From the NCBI GenBank assembly GCA_023429825.1, contig JAEZDC010000047.1, positions 1 to 27,366 of the forward strand: a stretch of DNA of 27,366 nt, in the 5' to 3' direction. Numbering within the stretch: position 1 is the stretch's first letter; each line of letters starts with the position of its first letter. Under the pieces are notes generated by a model. That model did not search any database. It was not told the origin of the DNA and was given only the letters and a program-made list of their open reading frames with translations. Shown here one piece after another: positions 15,385 to 23,532 of this stretch. A program made the translations under genes and the position numbers. The stretch comes from Bacteroidota bacterium (lineage in GTDB: Bacteria; Bacteroidota; Bacteroidia; Chitinophagales; Chitinophagaceae).

Positions 15385-16398
15385 TTAAATGATATTAACC
15401 TCCCTTTCTAAAACAATCCCAAATTTATCGTTTACACTTGCTATTATCTCTTCTGATAAGTTCCAAACATCTTTTCCTTTCGCATTACCATAGTTAACTA
15501 ATACCAGAGCTTGTTTTGCATGGCAGCCTGCATCTTCTTTACGGTAACCTTTCCATCCGCATTGTTCAATCAACCATCCCGCAGCAATTTTTATATAACC
15601 CTCCTTTGATGGATATCCCGGAATAGCAGGATATTTTCCTTTCAATGAATTATAAACAGAGTATTCTACCGTTGGGTTTTTGAAAAAGCTTCCTGCATTA
15701 CCTATTACTTTCGGATCTGGTAATTTAGAAGAACGAATATTGATCACTGCCTGTGAAATTGCCTGGATAGATAATTCGTTTACTCCCATCTGCTGCAGTT
15801 CCTGTTCTATTGCGCCATATGATGTATTAAAAACAGGTTGCTTGTTTAATTTATATGTTACATCCAGAATTACAAATTGATTTTTATATTTTCTTTTGAA
15901 AACGCTTTCCCTGTATCCAAATTCACAATCATCTAAAGTGAACGTTTGTGTTCTTTTTTCTTTGATATGATAAGCAGTCAATTCATGAAACACATCTTTC
16001 ACTTCCACTCCGTATGCACCAATGTTTTGCATGGGACTGGCACCAACATTCCCAGGAATCAAACTTAAATTTTCAAGCCCTGCATAATTATTATCTACGC
16101 AAAACATCACGAAGTGATGCCAGTTCTCTCCCGCTGCAGCTTTTACAAAATAGTACGCTGCATCTTCTGCAACTACTTCAATTCCTTTCAAGTCATTTTT
16201 CAATACTAAGCCATCAAAATCTTTTGTGAGTAAAATATTACTTCCACCGCCTAAGACGAGACTTGAGGCTGGAGATTGGAGGCTTGAGTATAATTCCTCT
16301 AATTCATCCACTGAACAAAAGGATGCGAATGATCTTGCCATTACATCTATTCCAAAAGTATTGTAAGATTTGAGCGATATATTTTGTTGGATATTCAT
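15385..16398 (-). CDS. murB: UDP-N-acetylenolpyruvoylglucosamine reductase (MurB)
   Basis: A 337-residue FAD enzyme that reduces UDP-GlcNAc-enolpyruvate to UDP-MurNAc with NADPH, the second committed step of peptidoglycan precursor synthesis in the cytoplasm. The N-terminus KSYNTFGIDVMARSFA and GGGSNILL (about 48-55) bind FAD. LENLSLIPGNVGASPMQNIGAYGVEVKD is the family core. The catalytic Ser is in GNAGSFFKNP (about 236). The C-terminus has GWLIEQCGWKGYRKEDAGCHAKQALVLVN. The length fits the long (type I, E. coli-like) form. The codons just before GGGSN contain four 7-bp tandem repeat units. The gene lies 68 bases downstream of priA. Confidence 0.96.
   Translation of the reverse strand: MNIQQNISLKSYNTFGIDVMARSFASFCSVDELEELYSSLQSPASSLVLGGGSNILLTKDFDGLVLKNDLKGIEVVAEDAAYYFVKAAAGENWHHFVMFCVDNNYAGLENLSLIPGNVGASPMQNIGAYGVEVKDVFHELTAYHIKEKRTQTFTLDDCEFGYRESVFKRKYKNQFVILDVTYKLNKQPVFNTSYGAIEQELQQMGVNELSIQAISQAVINIRSSKLPDPKVIGNAGSFFKNPTVEYSVYNSLKGKYPAIPGYPSKEGYIKIAAGWLIEQCGWKGYRKEDAGCHAKQALVLVNYGNAKGKDVWNLSEEIIASVNDKFGIVLEREVNII
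16258..16288. repeat. 7-bp tandem repeat inside murB
   Basis: GAGACTT, GAGGCTG, GAGATTG, GAGGCTT and then GAG follow each other directly on the plus strand. On the coding strand they specify the loop SSLQSPASSL ahead of the FAD-binding GGGSN. The period and degeneracy match the intergenic heptamer arrays at 411-514 and 849-869. Confidence 0.72.
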
Positions 16399-16466
16399 TT
16401 ACACCAGCTTATTTTTTTCATGGCATGACGCCTAAAGCGAACCTGTCAAGTAATAATCTCTGCCTC

Positions 16467-18947
16467 CTACACCGGGTCTACATCCGGAATAATATTTACC
16501 TGCCTATATCTTTTATTAGATTGAATAATGATGATCTGTTGCTCAATCTCAATTTTACATTTATCTATAAAGGCAGAATCTTTCGGCAACTTCAGCAATA
16601 ACTCCCAAAGAAATAATCCCCTCACTTTGTTTACCAAAGGCTCGGCCGGGCCTGAGATATAATTTGCAAAGTTTGGTTTCAATCCCTGCAGCATAATATT
16701 GGCAGCTTCTTCAGCAATGTGTTGCTCCTTATGTTTAAAAGTGATCTGGATCAATCTTGAAAAAGGCGGATAGAAAAATCCTTTCCTGTTTTCAATTTCG
16801 AATGCAAACAACTTTTCATAGTTGTGCTCCTTCACAAACTGCAATACCGGGTGATGGATATTACTCACCTGGATCAACACCTTCCCTTTTCCATGTTTTC
16901 TTCCTGCCCTTCCACTCACCTGCTCCATCAACTGGAAAGCTTTTTCGTTTACCCGAAAATCAGTGAAATTTAAAAGCCCATCTGCATCCAATACTCCCAC
17001 CATGTTCACATGCTCAAAGTCAAGGCCTTTTACTACCATTTGAGTGCCAACCAGGATATCCACCCGCTGATCTTCAAATAATTTTATTAAAGCATCATGG
17101 TCATGTTTACCCTTTATGCTGTCATAATCCATCCGGGAGATCCTGCTCTGTGGAAACTGTTCAGCTATCAACTCCTCTATTTTCTCTGTTCCAAAATTTT
17201 TCTGAAAAAAATTATGGCTTCCGCAGGCTGCACAGGTTTGTATCACCGGATAAGCAGAACCACAATAATGACAGCTTAACTTGTTTTTTCCCTTATGAAA
17301 CGTAAGTGACACATTGCAGTGATTGCATTGAGGGATCCATCCACAAACACCACAGATCATGTACGGCGAATAGCCTCTTCTATTCTGAAAGAGAATTATT
17401 TGCTTTTTTTCAGCTAATGTTTTTTTTATCTCCTCAGTCAATTGAGGGGTGAGTGCGATCTTTTCTTTTTTATTAGCAACAGCTTTAACATCTACCAACT
17501 CAATCCCGGGCATTTCAATTTGCCCGAAGCGCTCATTCAACTGAACAAGTCCATATTTTCCTTGCTTACAATTGTAATAGCTTTCAATCGATGGAGTGGC
17601 ACTACCTAGTAACACTTTTGCCTGGAATAAGCTTGCATAAAAAACAGCAGCATCTCTTGCATGATATCTTGGGGTCGGATCTTGCTGTTTAAAAGATGCA
17701 TCATGTTCTTCATCAACTATTATTAATCCTAATTCTTTGAAAGGAAGAAATAAAGAAGACCGGGCACCTAATACGGCTCTTATTTCACCGCTTTTTATCT
17801 TATTCCAGATCTCCACCCTTTCATTGGGATTGAACCTGGAATGATATATAGCGATATGACCACCAAAATGTTTTTGAAGTCTTCGTATTATCTGTACAGT
17901 TAAAGCAATTTCAGGCAGCATGTATAAAACCTGCTTGCCCTGCTTGATGTGCTCTTCTATTAAGTTTACATAGATCTGCGTTTTACCGCTGGCAGTTACC
18001 CCATGTAAAAGACAAACATGTTTTTCTCTGAAGATCTTATCAATTTCTGATTTTGCGACCTGCTGGGCGATTGACAAAGTGAAGTCAACGATAAGGTCTT
18101 TAGGCAAGCGATTTATGCGATCAACTGCTCTTTTTTCGGCGATCAGTATTCCTTTCTCAACAAGTCCCTTCAATTGCGCTGCAGTGGCATTAGATTTTTT
18201 CAGGAGTTCCACCTGGCTCACTTCTCCTTCTGTTTTCACCAGGTGCAGATAGCTGAGTAATAATTCAAGTTGCTTGGGTGCTTTGCTCCAGTTATTCAGC
18301 AGATCCGCAAGTTTATCTTCGTTATGGTATTCTGAAGCGAGTCGAACAAAAGTCTCTTTCTTCTCTTTATATTTTTCCTGTAAGTTTTCCCAAACATAGC
18401 ATACGCCTTTTTCAATTAGTTTTTTTATGATTGGGTACACATGTGATGCATCGAGTAATTGCTGTACCTCGCTTAACCGCAATTCTTTTTTTAGTTCTAA
18501 TGCTTCTGCCACTACATACTCTTCATCGCCTAAATTGGTATAATCATCACCGAATTCTTCATTCCATATAAGAATCGTTTCACTGGATAATTTCAGATTC
18601 GCCGGAACTGCTGCCTGCATTACCTCACCTTCACTGCACATGTAATAATGTGCCATCCACTCCCACAATTTCAACTGCTCGTTGTAAACGAGCGGATCAT
18701 TCTCAAGAACATTCAGAATTTCTTTTGGCTTAAAAGATTCAGGTGGAGTTGAAGAGATAGATTTCACGATACCTGAGTACTTTTTATTCTTACCTAAAAT
18801 CACCTCAACCCTAATTCCCGGCTTTACTGCGCTTTGAAGATGAGCAGGTATTTGCCACGTGTAATTCTTTGGCAATGCAAGAGGAATGATCACCTCTGCA
18901 TAGGCGGTATTAGGACCAGGTTGAGTGGTAAAAAGTTCAATACTCAT
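16467..18947 (-). CDS. priA: Primosomal replication restart helicase PriA
   Basis: An 826-residue superfamily 2 helicase that recognises stalled replication forks and reloads the replisome. The N-terminal DNA-binding part (AEVIIPLALPKNYTWQIP, RVEVILGKNKKYSGIV) is followed by Walker A GVTASGKT (about 316-323) and the DEEH box in IIVDEEHDASFKQQD (about 410). A zinc cluster of eight cysteines lies between about 530 and 575 (CGVCGWIPQCNHC, CHYCG, CAACG). Motif V/VI includes GTQMVVKGLDFEHV and MEQVSGRAGR (about 674). The length is normal, slightly longer than the E. coli enzyme, as is common in Bacteroidota. It lies upstream of murB on the same strand; a dispersed repeat sits just 5' of the gene. 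Confidence 0.96.
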   Translation of the reverse strand: MSIELFTTQPGPNTAYAEVIIPLALPKNYTWQIPAHLQSAVKPGIRVEVILGKNKKYSGIVKSISSTPPESFKPKEILNVLENDPLVYNEQLKLWEWMAHYYMCSEGEVMQAAVPANLKLSSETILIWNEEFGDDYTNLGDEEYVVAEALELKKELRLSEVQQLLDASHVYPIIKKLIEKGVCYVWENLQEKYKEKKETFVRLASEYHNEDKLADLLNNWSKAPKQLELLLSYLHLVKTEGEVSQVELLKKSNATAAQLKGLVEKGILIAEKRAVDRINRLPKDLIVDFTLSIAQQVAKSEIDKIFREKHVCLLHGVTASGKTQIYVNLIEEHIKQGKQVLYMLPEIALTVQIIRRLQKHFGGHIAIYHSRFNPNERVEIWNKIKSGEIRAVLGARSSLFLPFKELGLIIVDEEHDASFKQQDPTPRYHARDAAVFYASLFQAKVLLGSATPSIESYYNCKQGKYGLVQLNERFGQIEMPGIELVDVKAVANKKEKIALTPQLTEEIKKTLAEKKQIILFQNRRGYSPYMICGVCGWIPQCNHCNVSLTFHKGKNKLSCHYCGSAYPVIQTCAACGSHNFFQKNFGTEKIEELIAEQFPQSRISRMDYDSIKGKHDHDALIKLFEDQRVDILVGTQMVVKGLDFEHVNMVGVLDADGLLNFTDFRVNEKAFQLMEQVSGRAGRKHGKGKVLIQVSNIHHPVLQFVKEHNYEKLFAFEIENRKGFFYPPFSRLIQITFKHKEQHIAEEAANIMLQGLKPNFANYISGPAEPLVNKVRGLFLWELLLKLPKDSAFIDKCKIEIEQQIIIIQSNKRYRQVNIIPDVDPV

Positions 18948-19000
18948 GAATGGAACGAAGATAATTAATGGCAGGCTCTAAAAAAGATGCCTTTTGAACT

Positions 19001-19027
19001 GAACGTACAAGTGTGCGACGCAACAGG
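19001..19027 (+). repeat. Dispersed ~27-bp element, copy 2
   Basis: Reads GAACGTACAAG then TGTGCGACGCAACAGG. It lies in the gap between the acyltransferase and priA, oriented opposite to those genes. It is identical at 23 of 27 positions to copy 1 and to copy 3, without gaps. Confidence 0.75.
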
Positions 19028-19053
19028 AGGTCTTTTGAAAATATACAGTTAGG

Positions 19054-19803
19054 TCAATAAATTCTGTATTTCCTGAGTCCGGCTTCCATCGTATTGAAGA
19101 CCTGCTGCTTCAATTGCTTTACATCTTCCTGTTTTAAACCCGTTACAGGAATTTCTGCAAGATGAACCACACGGTTCTTACCAGGCGTCAGATTGAGCTT
19201 AGAACGATAATCGAGGCGCTCGAACGTATCTATTAATAAAAGTGGTTTTATAGGTGTTTGCATTTCTATGGCGAGGCGAAAAGCACCATCATAAAATTCT
19301 TTGAGGGGCTGGCCTGTTTCGTTGAAAGTGCCTTCGGGATAAATGAAAATGGAAATATTTTTTTTCAATGCTGATTTAAGTGCTCTTACACTCCTTGACC
19401 TTGCTTCGGCACTGCTTCTATCAACTAATACTACAGCAATACGATATATCCATCCGAAGATGGGAATCTTCACCATCTCATATTTCCCTAAAATCCTCAT
19501 GGGCTGATGAATTGCCAATAATGCGGCAGGTATATCCATATAGGAAATATGATTGGCTACAAAAATGTATTGTTTGCTTTTATCATCTGCGGATTCATAG
19601 ATGTCTTCATGTGTTACACCTATCAATAAATACCATACCTGGAAACAGCCTTTATAAGTACGATACATCATGTTTCCACCTGTGACTTTACCAAATAAAG
19701 TGCAGAATAAAGTGATGGGTAATGCTACGATGACACAGCAAACAAATAAAAGAAAAGCGTAAATGCTATAGATAACTTGTATGGACCGAAGCAGGAAGTT
19801 CAT
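19054..19803 (-). CDS. plsC: 1-acyl-sn-glycerol-3-phosphate acyltransferase family protein
   Basis: A 249-residue membrane-associated acyltransferase that transfers an acyl group to lysophosphatidate or a related lysolipid to make membrane lipid precursors. An N-terminal hydrophobic anchor (VIYSIYAFLLFVCCVIVALPITLF, 10-33) precedes the motifs NHISYMD (His85-x4-Asp90), a glycine/arginine region (VDRSSAEARSRSVRAL) and IYPEGTF (154-160). IKPLLLIDTF forms the last block. The length is typical of PlsC. Bacteroidota carry several paralogues, so whether this is the housekeeping PlsC or an ornithine/other lipid acyltransferase is uncertain. It lies 49 bases after the ABM gene on the same strand. Confidence 0.88.
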   Translation of the reverse strand: MNFLLRSIQVIYSIYAFLLFVCCVIVALPITLFCTLFGKVTGGNMMYRTYKGCFQVWYLLIGVTHEDIYESADDKSKQYIFVANHISYMDIPAALLAIHQPMRILGKYEMVKIPIFGWIYRIAVVLVDRSSAEARSRSVRALKSALKKNISIFIYPEGTFNETGQPLKEFYDGAFRLAIEMQTPIKPLLLIDTFERLDYRSKLNLTPGKNRVVHLAEIPVTGLKQEDVKQLKQQVFNTMEAGLRKYRIY

Positions 19804-19852
19804 GAGTGGTAAAGATAAAGGGAAGAAAAGTTCAGAAATGAAATGATAAGAA

Positions 19853-20149
19853 CTACTGTTCTATTACAAGATGCTCAATTGAGTACGCTTCGGGCTTAGC
19901 TGAAAAATGCTGTTTGGTGAAGGTCCAGGTTTCTTTAAAAAACCCGGAATAGCGATAATGATCTAAGGCTTCCTCATTTTTCCAGATGCTGTAGGTAAAA
20001 TACACATTTGGCTGATGTTTGTCTCTCCACAACTCCAGGTGAGTGCAGCCAGGAAAATTTCGAATGATCTTCTTTCGCTCATTGAAAAAGTCAAGGAAGG
20101 TTTGTACAGCATCCTCTTTAAAAGTCATCTTAACTATCCTGATCAGCAT
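19853..20149 (-). CDS. ABM-domain (YgiN-like) putative quinol monooxygenase
   Basis: A 98-residue single-domain protein with the dimeric alpha/beta barrel fold: MLIRIVKMTFKEDAVQTFLDFFNERKKIIRNFPGCTHLELWRD, then VYFTYSIWKNEEALDHYRYSGFFKETW. ABM proteins include quinol monooxygenases and small heme or polyketide enzymes, and the true substrate is usually unknown. The start at 20149 overlaps the end of xdhC by 20 bases; a second Met (20128) would remove the overlap but would also remove the first beta strand. The overlap implies translational coupling and membership of the xdh operon. Confidence 0.82.
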   Translation of the reverse strand: MLIRIVKMTFKEDAVQTFLDFFNERKKIIRNFPGCTHLELWRDKHQPNVYFTYSIWKNEEALDHYRYSGFFKETWTFTKQHFSAKPEAYSIEHLVIEQ

Positions 20150-21125
20150 TATTCTTTAGTTTAATTATTTCGGCTGCGATACTAATGGCAATTTCTGCGG
20201 GTGTTTCACTTTTTATATCAAGGCCAACAGGAGCATGTATCGATTGTAATTGTTCTTCAGTCCATCCTTCAGCTTTGCAATCATTAAACATCTTTTCGAT
20301 CTTTGCCTTACTTCCTAATAAACCCAGGTATTTGAAAGGTTTATTGATAATAGCCCGCAAAGCCATATCATCAGTTCTGTAGCCAAAGGTCATAATGACC
20401 ACATAATCTTCTTTTGTATTGTCCAGCAGCATTGCCAGGTCATTATAACTGTTCAGTTGTTTCCTTTCATCCGCGAAATGGTTTTGCTGCATGGTGTTCA
20501 GTAAAGGCCTGTCATCATACACATGCACAAAAAAACCAAGCATGTTCATGATCTTACTTAAAGCCAGAGCACAGTGACCTCCTCCAATGATGTGAATATG
20601 AGGCTGCTCTCCTATTTTTTCTTCATACGACCAATCATCTTCGCTATTCATTTGGAAATGGAACTGGTGTTGTGCAGGCTCTTGAACAAACTCAATTCCT
20701 GCTTTGTTTAATCTTAGCTTAGCTTCTTTCTTTTCGATTATTGCCTGTACAATTTTCTCAATTGAATAAACATCTTGAGATTGTACCTGATAAATAAAGA
20801 TAGTCTGCTCACCTGAACATATCATACCACTTTGATCCCTGCTCGCAGATTTATCATGCATCTGTTTTCGCAAAGCTCCTCCATTCTCTATCTTTATTCC
20901 CTGGCTAATATTTTTCAGCATTTCTTTTCCCATCTCAACGAACTTGTGTTCCATTATTCCGCCGCCTATTGAGCCGATCATTTCAGCTTTCGCATTCACT
21001 GCCATAAGAAAACCTTGTCGGCCAGGACTACTTCCTTTACTCTCCAGTACATATAATAGAACAACAGGAATACTCTGTTGAACATTCTTTAAAATAAAAT
21101 CCCAAACTTCTAATTTGCTAATCAT
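20130..21125 (-). CDS. xdhC: XdhC/CoxI-family molybdenum hydroxylase maturation protein
   Basis: Read from the ATG at 21123-21125 it has 331 residues; an in-frame Met six codons upstream (21143) is also possible. The N-terminal CoxI-like part has VLESKGSSPGRQGFLMAVNA and IGSIGGGIMEHKFV. The C-terminal Rossmann part has HIHIIGGGHCALALSKIMNMLGFFVHVYDDRP and ends with GLDIKSETPAEIAISIAAEII. Family members bind the molybdenum cofactor and assist its sulfuration and insertion into xanthine dehydrogenase; they are not subunits of the enzyme. The gene overlaps the end of xdhB by eight bases, which is strong evidence for one operon. Confidence 0.9.
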   Translation of the reverse strand: MISKLEVWDFILKNVQQSIPVVLLYVLESKGSSPGRQGFLMAVNAKAEMIGSIGGGIMEHKFVEMGKEMLKNISQGIKIENGGALRKQMHDKSASRDQSGMICSGEQTIFIYQVQSQDVYSIEKIVQAIIEKKEAKLRLNKAGIEFVQEPAQHQFHFQMNSEDDWSYEEKIGEQPHIHIIGGGHCALALSKIMNMLGFFVHVYDDRPLLNTMQQNHFADERKQLNSYNDLAMLLDNTKEDYVVIMTFGYRTDDMALRAIINKPFKYLGLLGSKAKIEKMFNDCKAEGWTEEQLQSIHAPVGLDIKSETPAEIAISIAAEIIKLKNNADQDS

Positions 21126-23421
21126 TGGCTGATGATAGTTCAACGGAAGGCTTTTCTTTTCCCTTATACTTTGTTGTAGAATACAAGTTCGTCAACACTT
21201 TCTCCGGCGTCATGGGTGCATCGAAAGGAACTTCTGCTTTCGGATTAAATGCCTTGATCGCATTACGCAAAGCAAAGAACGCTCCAATGCCATACATCAA
21301 CGGAGGCTCGCCTACAGCTTTAGAACGAAGTACTGCCAGGTTATTTTTTTTTGTATTTAGAGCTTTTACCGATATCTCATTTGGTACAGAATAAATATCT
21401 GGAACCTTATATGTAGAAAGTGTATTGCTTTTAAGTTTACCATTCTTATCATACACAACTTCTTCCATTGTCATCCACCCTAAACCTTGCACTATACCGC
21501 CTTCTATTTGCCCAAGGTCAATTAAAGGGTTCATGCTTTCACCAAAATCATGCACCACCTTTACTGCATCTATCTTGTAGGTTCCTCTCAAACAGTCAAC
21601 AGTTGAAGTAATGATTGCAGTTCCATACACGTGATATGCAAACGGATGACCTTTCTCTTTTGAAGCGTCAAAATGAATACCGGGCGGAGTATAATGTGCA
21701 TGTTCGCTTAAACTCACTCTTCTGAAATAAGTTTGAAAGACCAGCTTCTTCCAATCCAGTGTAGTTGGCTTTCCTTGCAGCAACACTATTTCATTTTTCA
21801 GTTCTATGTGGTCAGTCTTTGCATTTAATTCTTCTGCAGCTACTTTCTTCATTCGTTCCAAAATAGCAGTACATGCGATCTCTGTGGCTTTCCCATTCAG
21901 ATCTGCAGTGGCACTTGCAGCAGAGGGAGATGTATTAGCCACACGATAAGTATTGGTAGAATTTACTTTTACTTTTTCAACAGGCAATCCAAACACTTGT
22001 GCTGCGACCTGTAACATTTTTGTGTTAACGCCTTGCCCCATTTCTACAGCACCTGTGCTCACCACAACACTTCCATCTAAATACACATGCACCTGTGCTC
22101 GTCCCTGGTTCATCATAGTTTTAGTGAACGAGATGCCGAAACAAACGGGCATCAATGCCATTCCTTTTTTAAATAGCTGACTTGTTGCATTGAACTCATT
22201 AATCTCTCCTCTTAATTTATTTATCTCGTATAACTCTTCAGCTTTTGTCCAACATTCAACCGCTTCGCTCTCAGCCTTCTGTCCGTATGGAAACTCCTCA
22301 CCAGTCTCAATAAGGTTTCTTTTTTGAATTTCACTTGCATCTACTCCCAACACTTCTGCAGCTTTTACAATTGCACTTTCGATCACAAACATTCCCTGTG
22401 GACCACCAAACCCTCTGAAAGCTGTATTAGAAGGGAGGTTTGTTCTGCAACTGTAAGCGGTTGTCTTTACATTAGGTATAAAATAAGAATTCGTGCAATG
22501 AAATAAAGTTCGCTCCATCACTGCTGGTGAAAGATCAGCAGTTGCTCCTGCATTCTGAAAAAATGTTGCTTCATACGCAACAATCTTCATCTTTTTATCT
22601 AAGCCGATTTTAAAATCCGAAGAATAGGGATGACGCTTACCAGTCATTCGCATATCTTCCATTCGATGCAAAGAATATTTAACAGGCTTCCTCAGGTGAT
22701 ACGTCGCCAATGCACACATACATCCCCATATAGTTGCCTGGTCTTCTTTACCGCCGAAGCCACCACCTAATCTTGTTACATCCACTTCTATCTGGTGCAT
22801 TGGTATACCCAGCACATTTGCTGTATGTCTTTGCACTGCCGTAGGACCTTGCGTTGAAGAATAAATTTTAATTGCACCATTTTCCGCAGGCACTGCATAC
22901 GCACCTTGTGTTTCGATGTACAAATGTTCCTGCCCGTTACTATCAGCCCTTCCTTCAAATATATACGCACATTTTTTGAAAGCTTTATCAACATCACCCA
23001 ACAAAAATGTTCTTGGAGGTACGATCAATTCTCCCTTCTCTTTCGCTTCTCTCGGATCAGTAATCACGGGCAAAGGCTCTATATCAATTTTGATCTTCCT
23101 GATCGCTGCATATACCTGCTCTTCACTTTCGCCCACCACGAAAGCGATTGGCATACCACAAAAATGAACTTCATGTTCTGCAAGCAGAGGCTCATCGGGT
23201 ACAATGCCACCGATCTGGTTAGCACCCGGAATATCCTTGTAAGTAAATATTCGTACAATGCCTTCACTTTCTAAGGCTGCATTCAAATCAAGACTCCTGA
23301 TCTTGCCATGTGCTACAGGCGAATCGAATACGGCACCGAATAGCGTTCCGGCAATTACAGGAATATCATCCAGGTAAACTGATTCACCTCTTGTATGAGA
23401 ATATGCATCTATGTTTTGCAT
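21118..23421 (-). CDS. xdhB: Xanthine dehydrogenase, molybdopterin-binding subunit
   Basis: A 767-residue molybdenum hydroxylase large subunit, which oxidises hypoxanthine and xanthine to urate. Domain 1 starts GTLFGAVFDSPVAHGKIRSLD. Cofactor and substrate motifs in order are GGGFGGKEDQ (about 218), FRGFGGPQGM (about 333), AVEMGQGVNTKM (about 456) and VGEPPLMYGIGAF (about 703), the last with the catalytic base Glu. The set matches bacterial XdhB rather than aldehyde or CO dehydrogenases, although substrate range cannot be read from sequence alone. Electrons pass to the Fe-S/FAD subunit encoded upstream. The 111-base gap before this gene holds a dispersed repeat. Confidence 0.93.
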   Translation of the reverse strand: MQNIDAYSHTRGESVYLDDIPVIAGTLFGAVFDSPVAHGKIRSLDLNAALESEGIVRIFTYKDIPGANQIGGIVPDEPLLAEHEVHFCGMPIAFVVGESEEQVYAAIRKIKIDIEPLPVITDPREAKEKGELIVPPRTFLLGDVDKAFKKCAYIFEGRADSNGQEHLYIETQGAYAVPAENGAIKIYSSTQGPTAVQRHTANVLGIPMHQIEVDVTRLGGGFGGKEDQATIWGCMCALATYHLRKPVKYSLHRMEDMRMTGKRHPYSSDFKIGLDKKMKIVAYEATFFQNAGATADLSPAVMERTLFHCTNSYFIPNVKTTAYSCRTNLPSNTAFRGFGGPQGMFVIESAIVKAAEVLGVDASEIQKRNLIETGEEFPYGQKAESEAVECWTKAEELYEINKLRGEINEFNATSQLFKKGMALMPVCFGISFTKTMMNQGRAQVHVYLDGSVVVSTGAVEMGQGVNTKMLQVAAQVFGLPVEKVKVNSTNTYRVANTSPSAASATADLNGKATEIACTAILERMKKVAAEELNAKTDHIELKNEIVLLQGKPTTLDWKKLVFQTYFRRVSLSEHAHYTPPGIHFDASKEKGHPFAYHVYGTAIITSTVDCLRGTYKIDAVKVVHDFGESMNPLIDLGQIEGGIVQGLGWMTMEEVVYDKNGKLKSNTLSTYKVPDIYSVPNEISVKALNTKKNNLAVLRSKAVGEPPLMYGIGAFFALRNAIKAFNPKAEVPFDAPMTPEKVLTNLYSTTKYKGKEKPSVELSSAND

Positions 23422-23463
23422 AATTTTTTTTGTTAGCGGGCAACACCACTTTACTCATCGCCT

Positions 23464-23490
23464 GTTGTGTCACTCCCTTGTACGTTCTGA
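23464..23490 (-). repeat. Dispersed ~27-bp element, copy 3
   Basis: On the minus strand: CAGAACGTACAAGG followed by GAGTGACACAACAGG (the last three bases extend to 23461). It lies in the gap between xdhA and xdhB, in the same orientation as those genes. It matches copy 2 at 23 of 27 positions. Confidence 0.7.
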
Positions 23491-23532
23491 ACTTTACTCG
23501 GCAGTCGCGAACCTTCTCTTAACAATCACACT

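Noticed and set aside
23411..23457. An upstream ATG (about 23457) that might extend xdhB
   Set aside because: It lies within or beside the dispersed repeat and is out of frame with the ATG at 23421.
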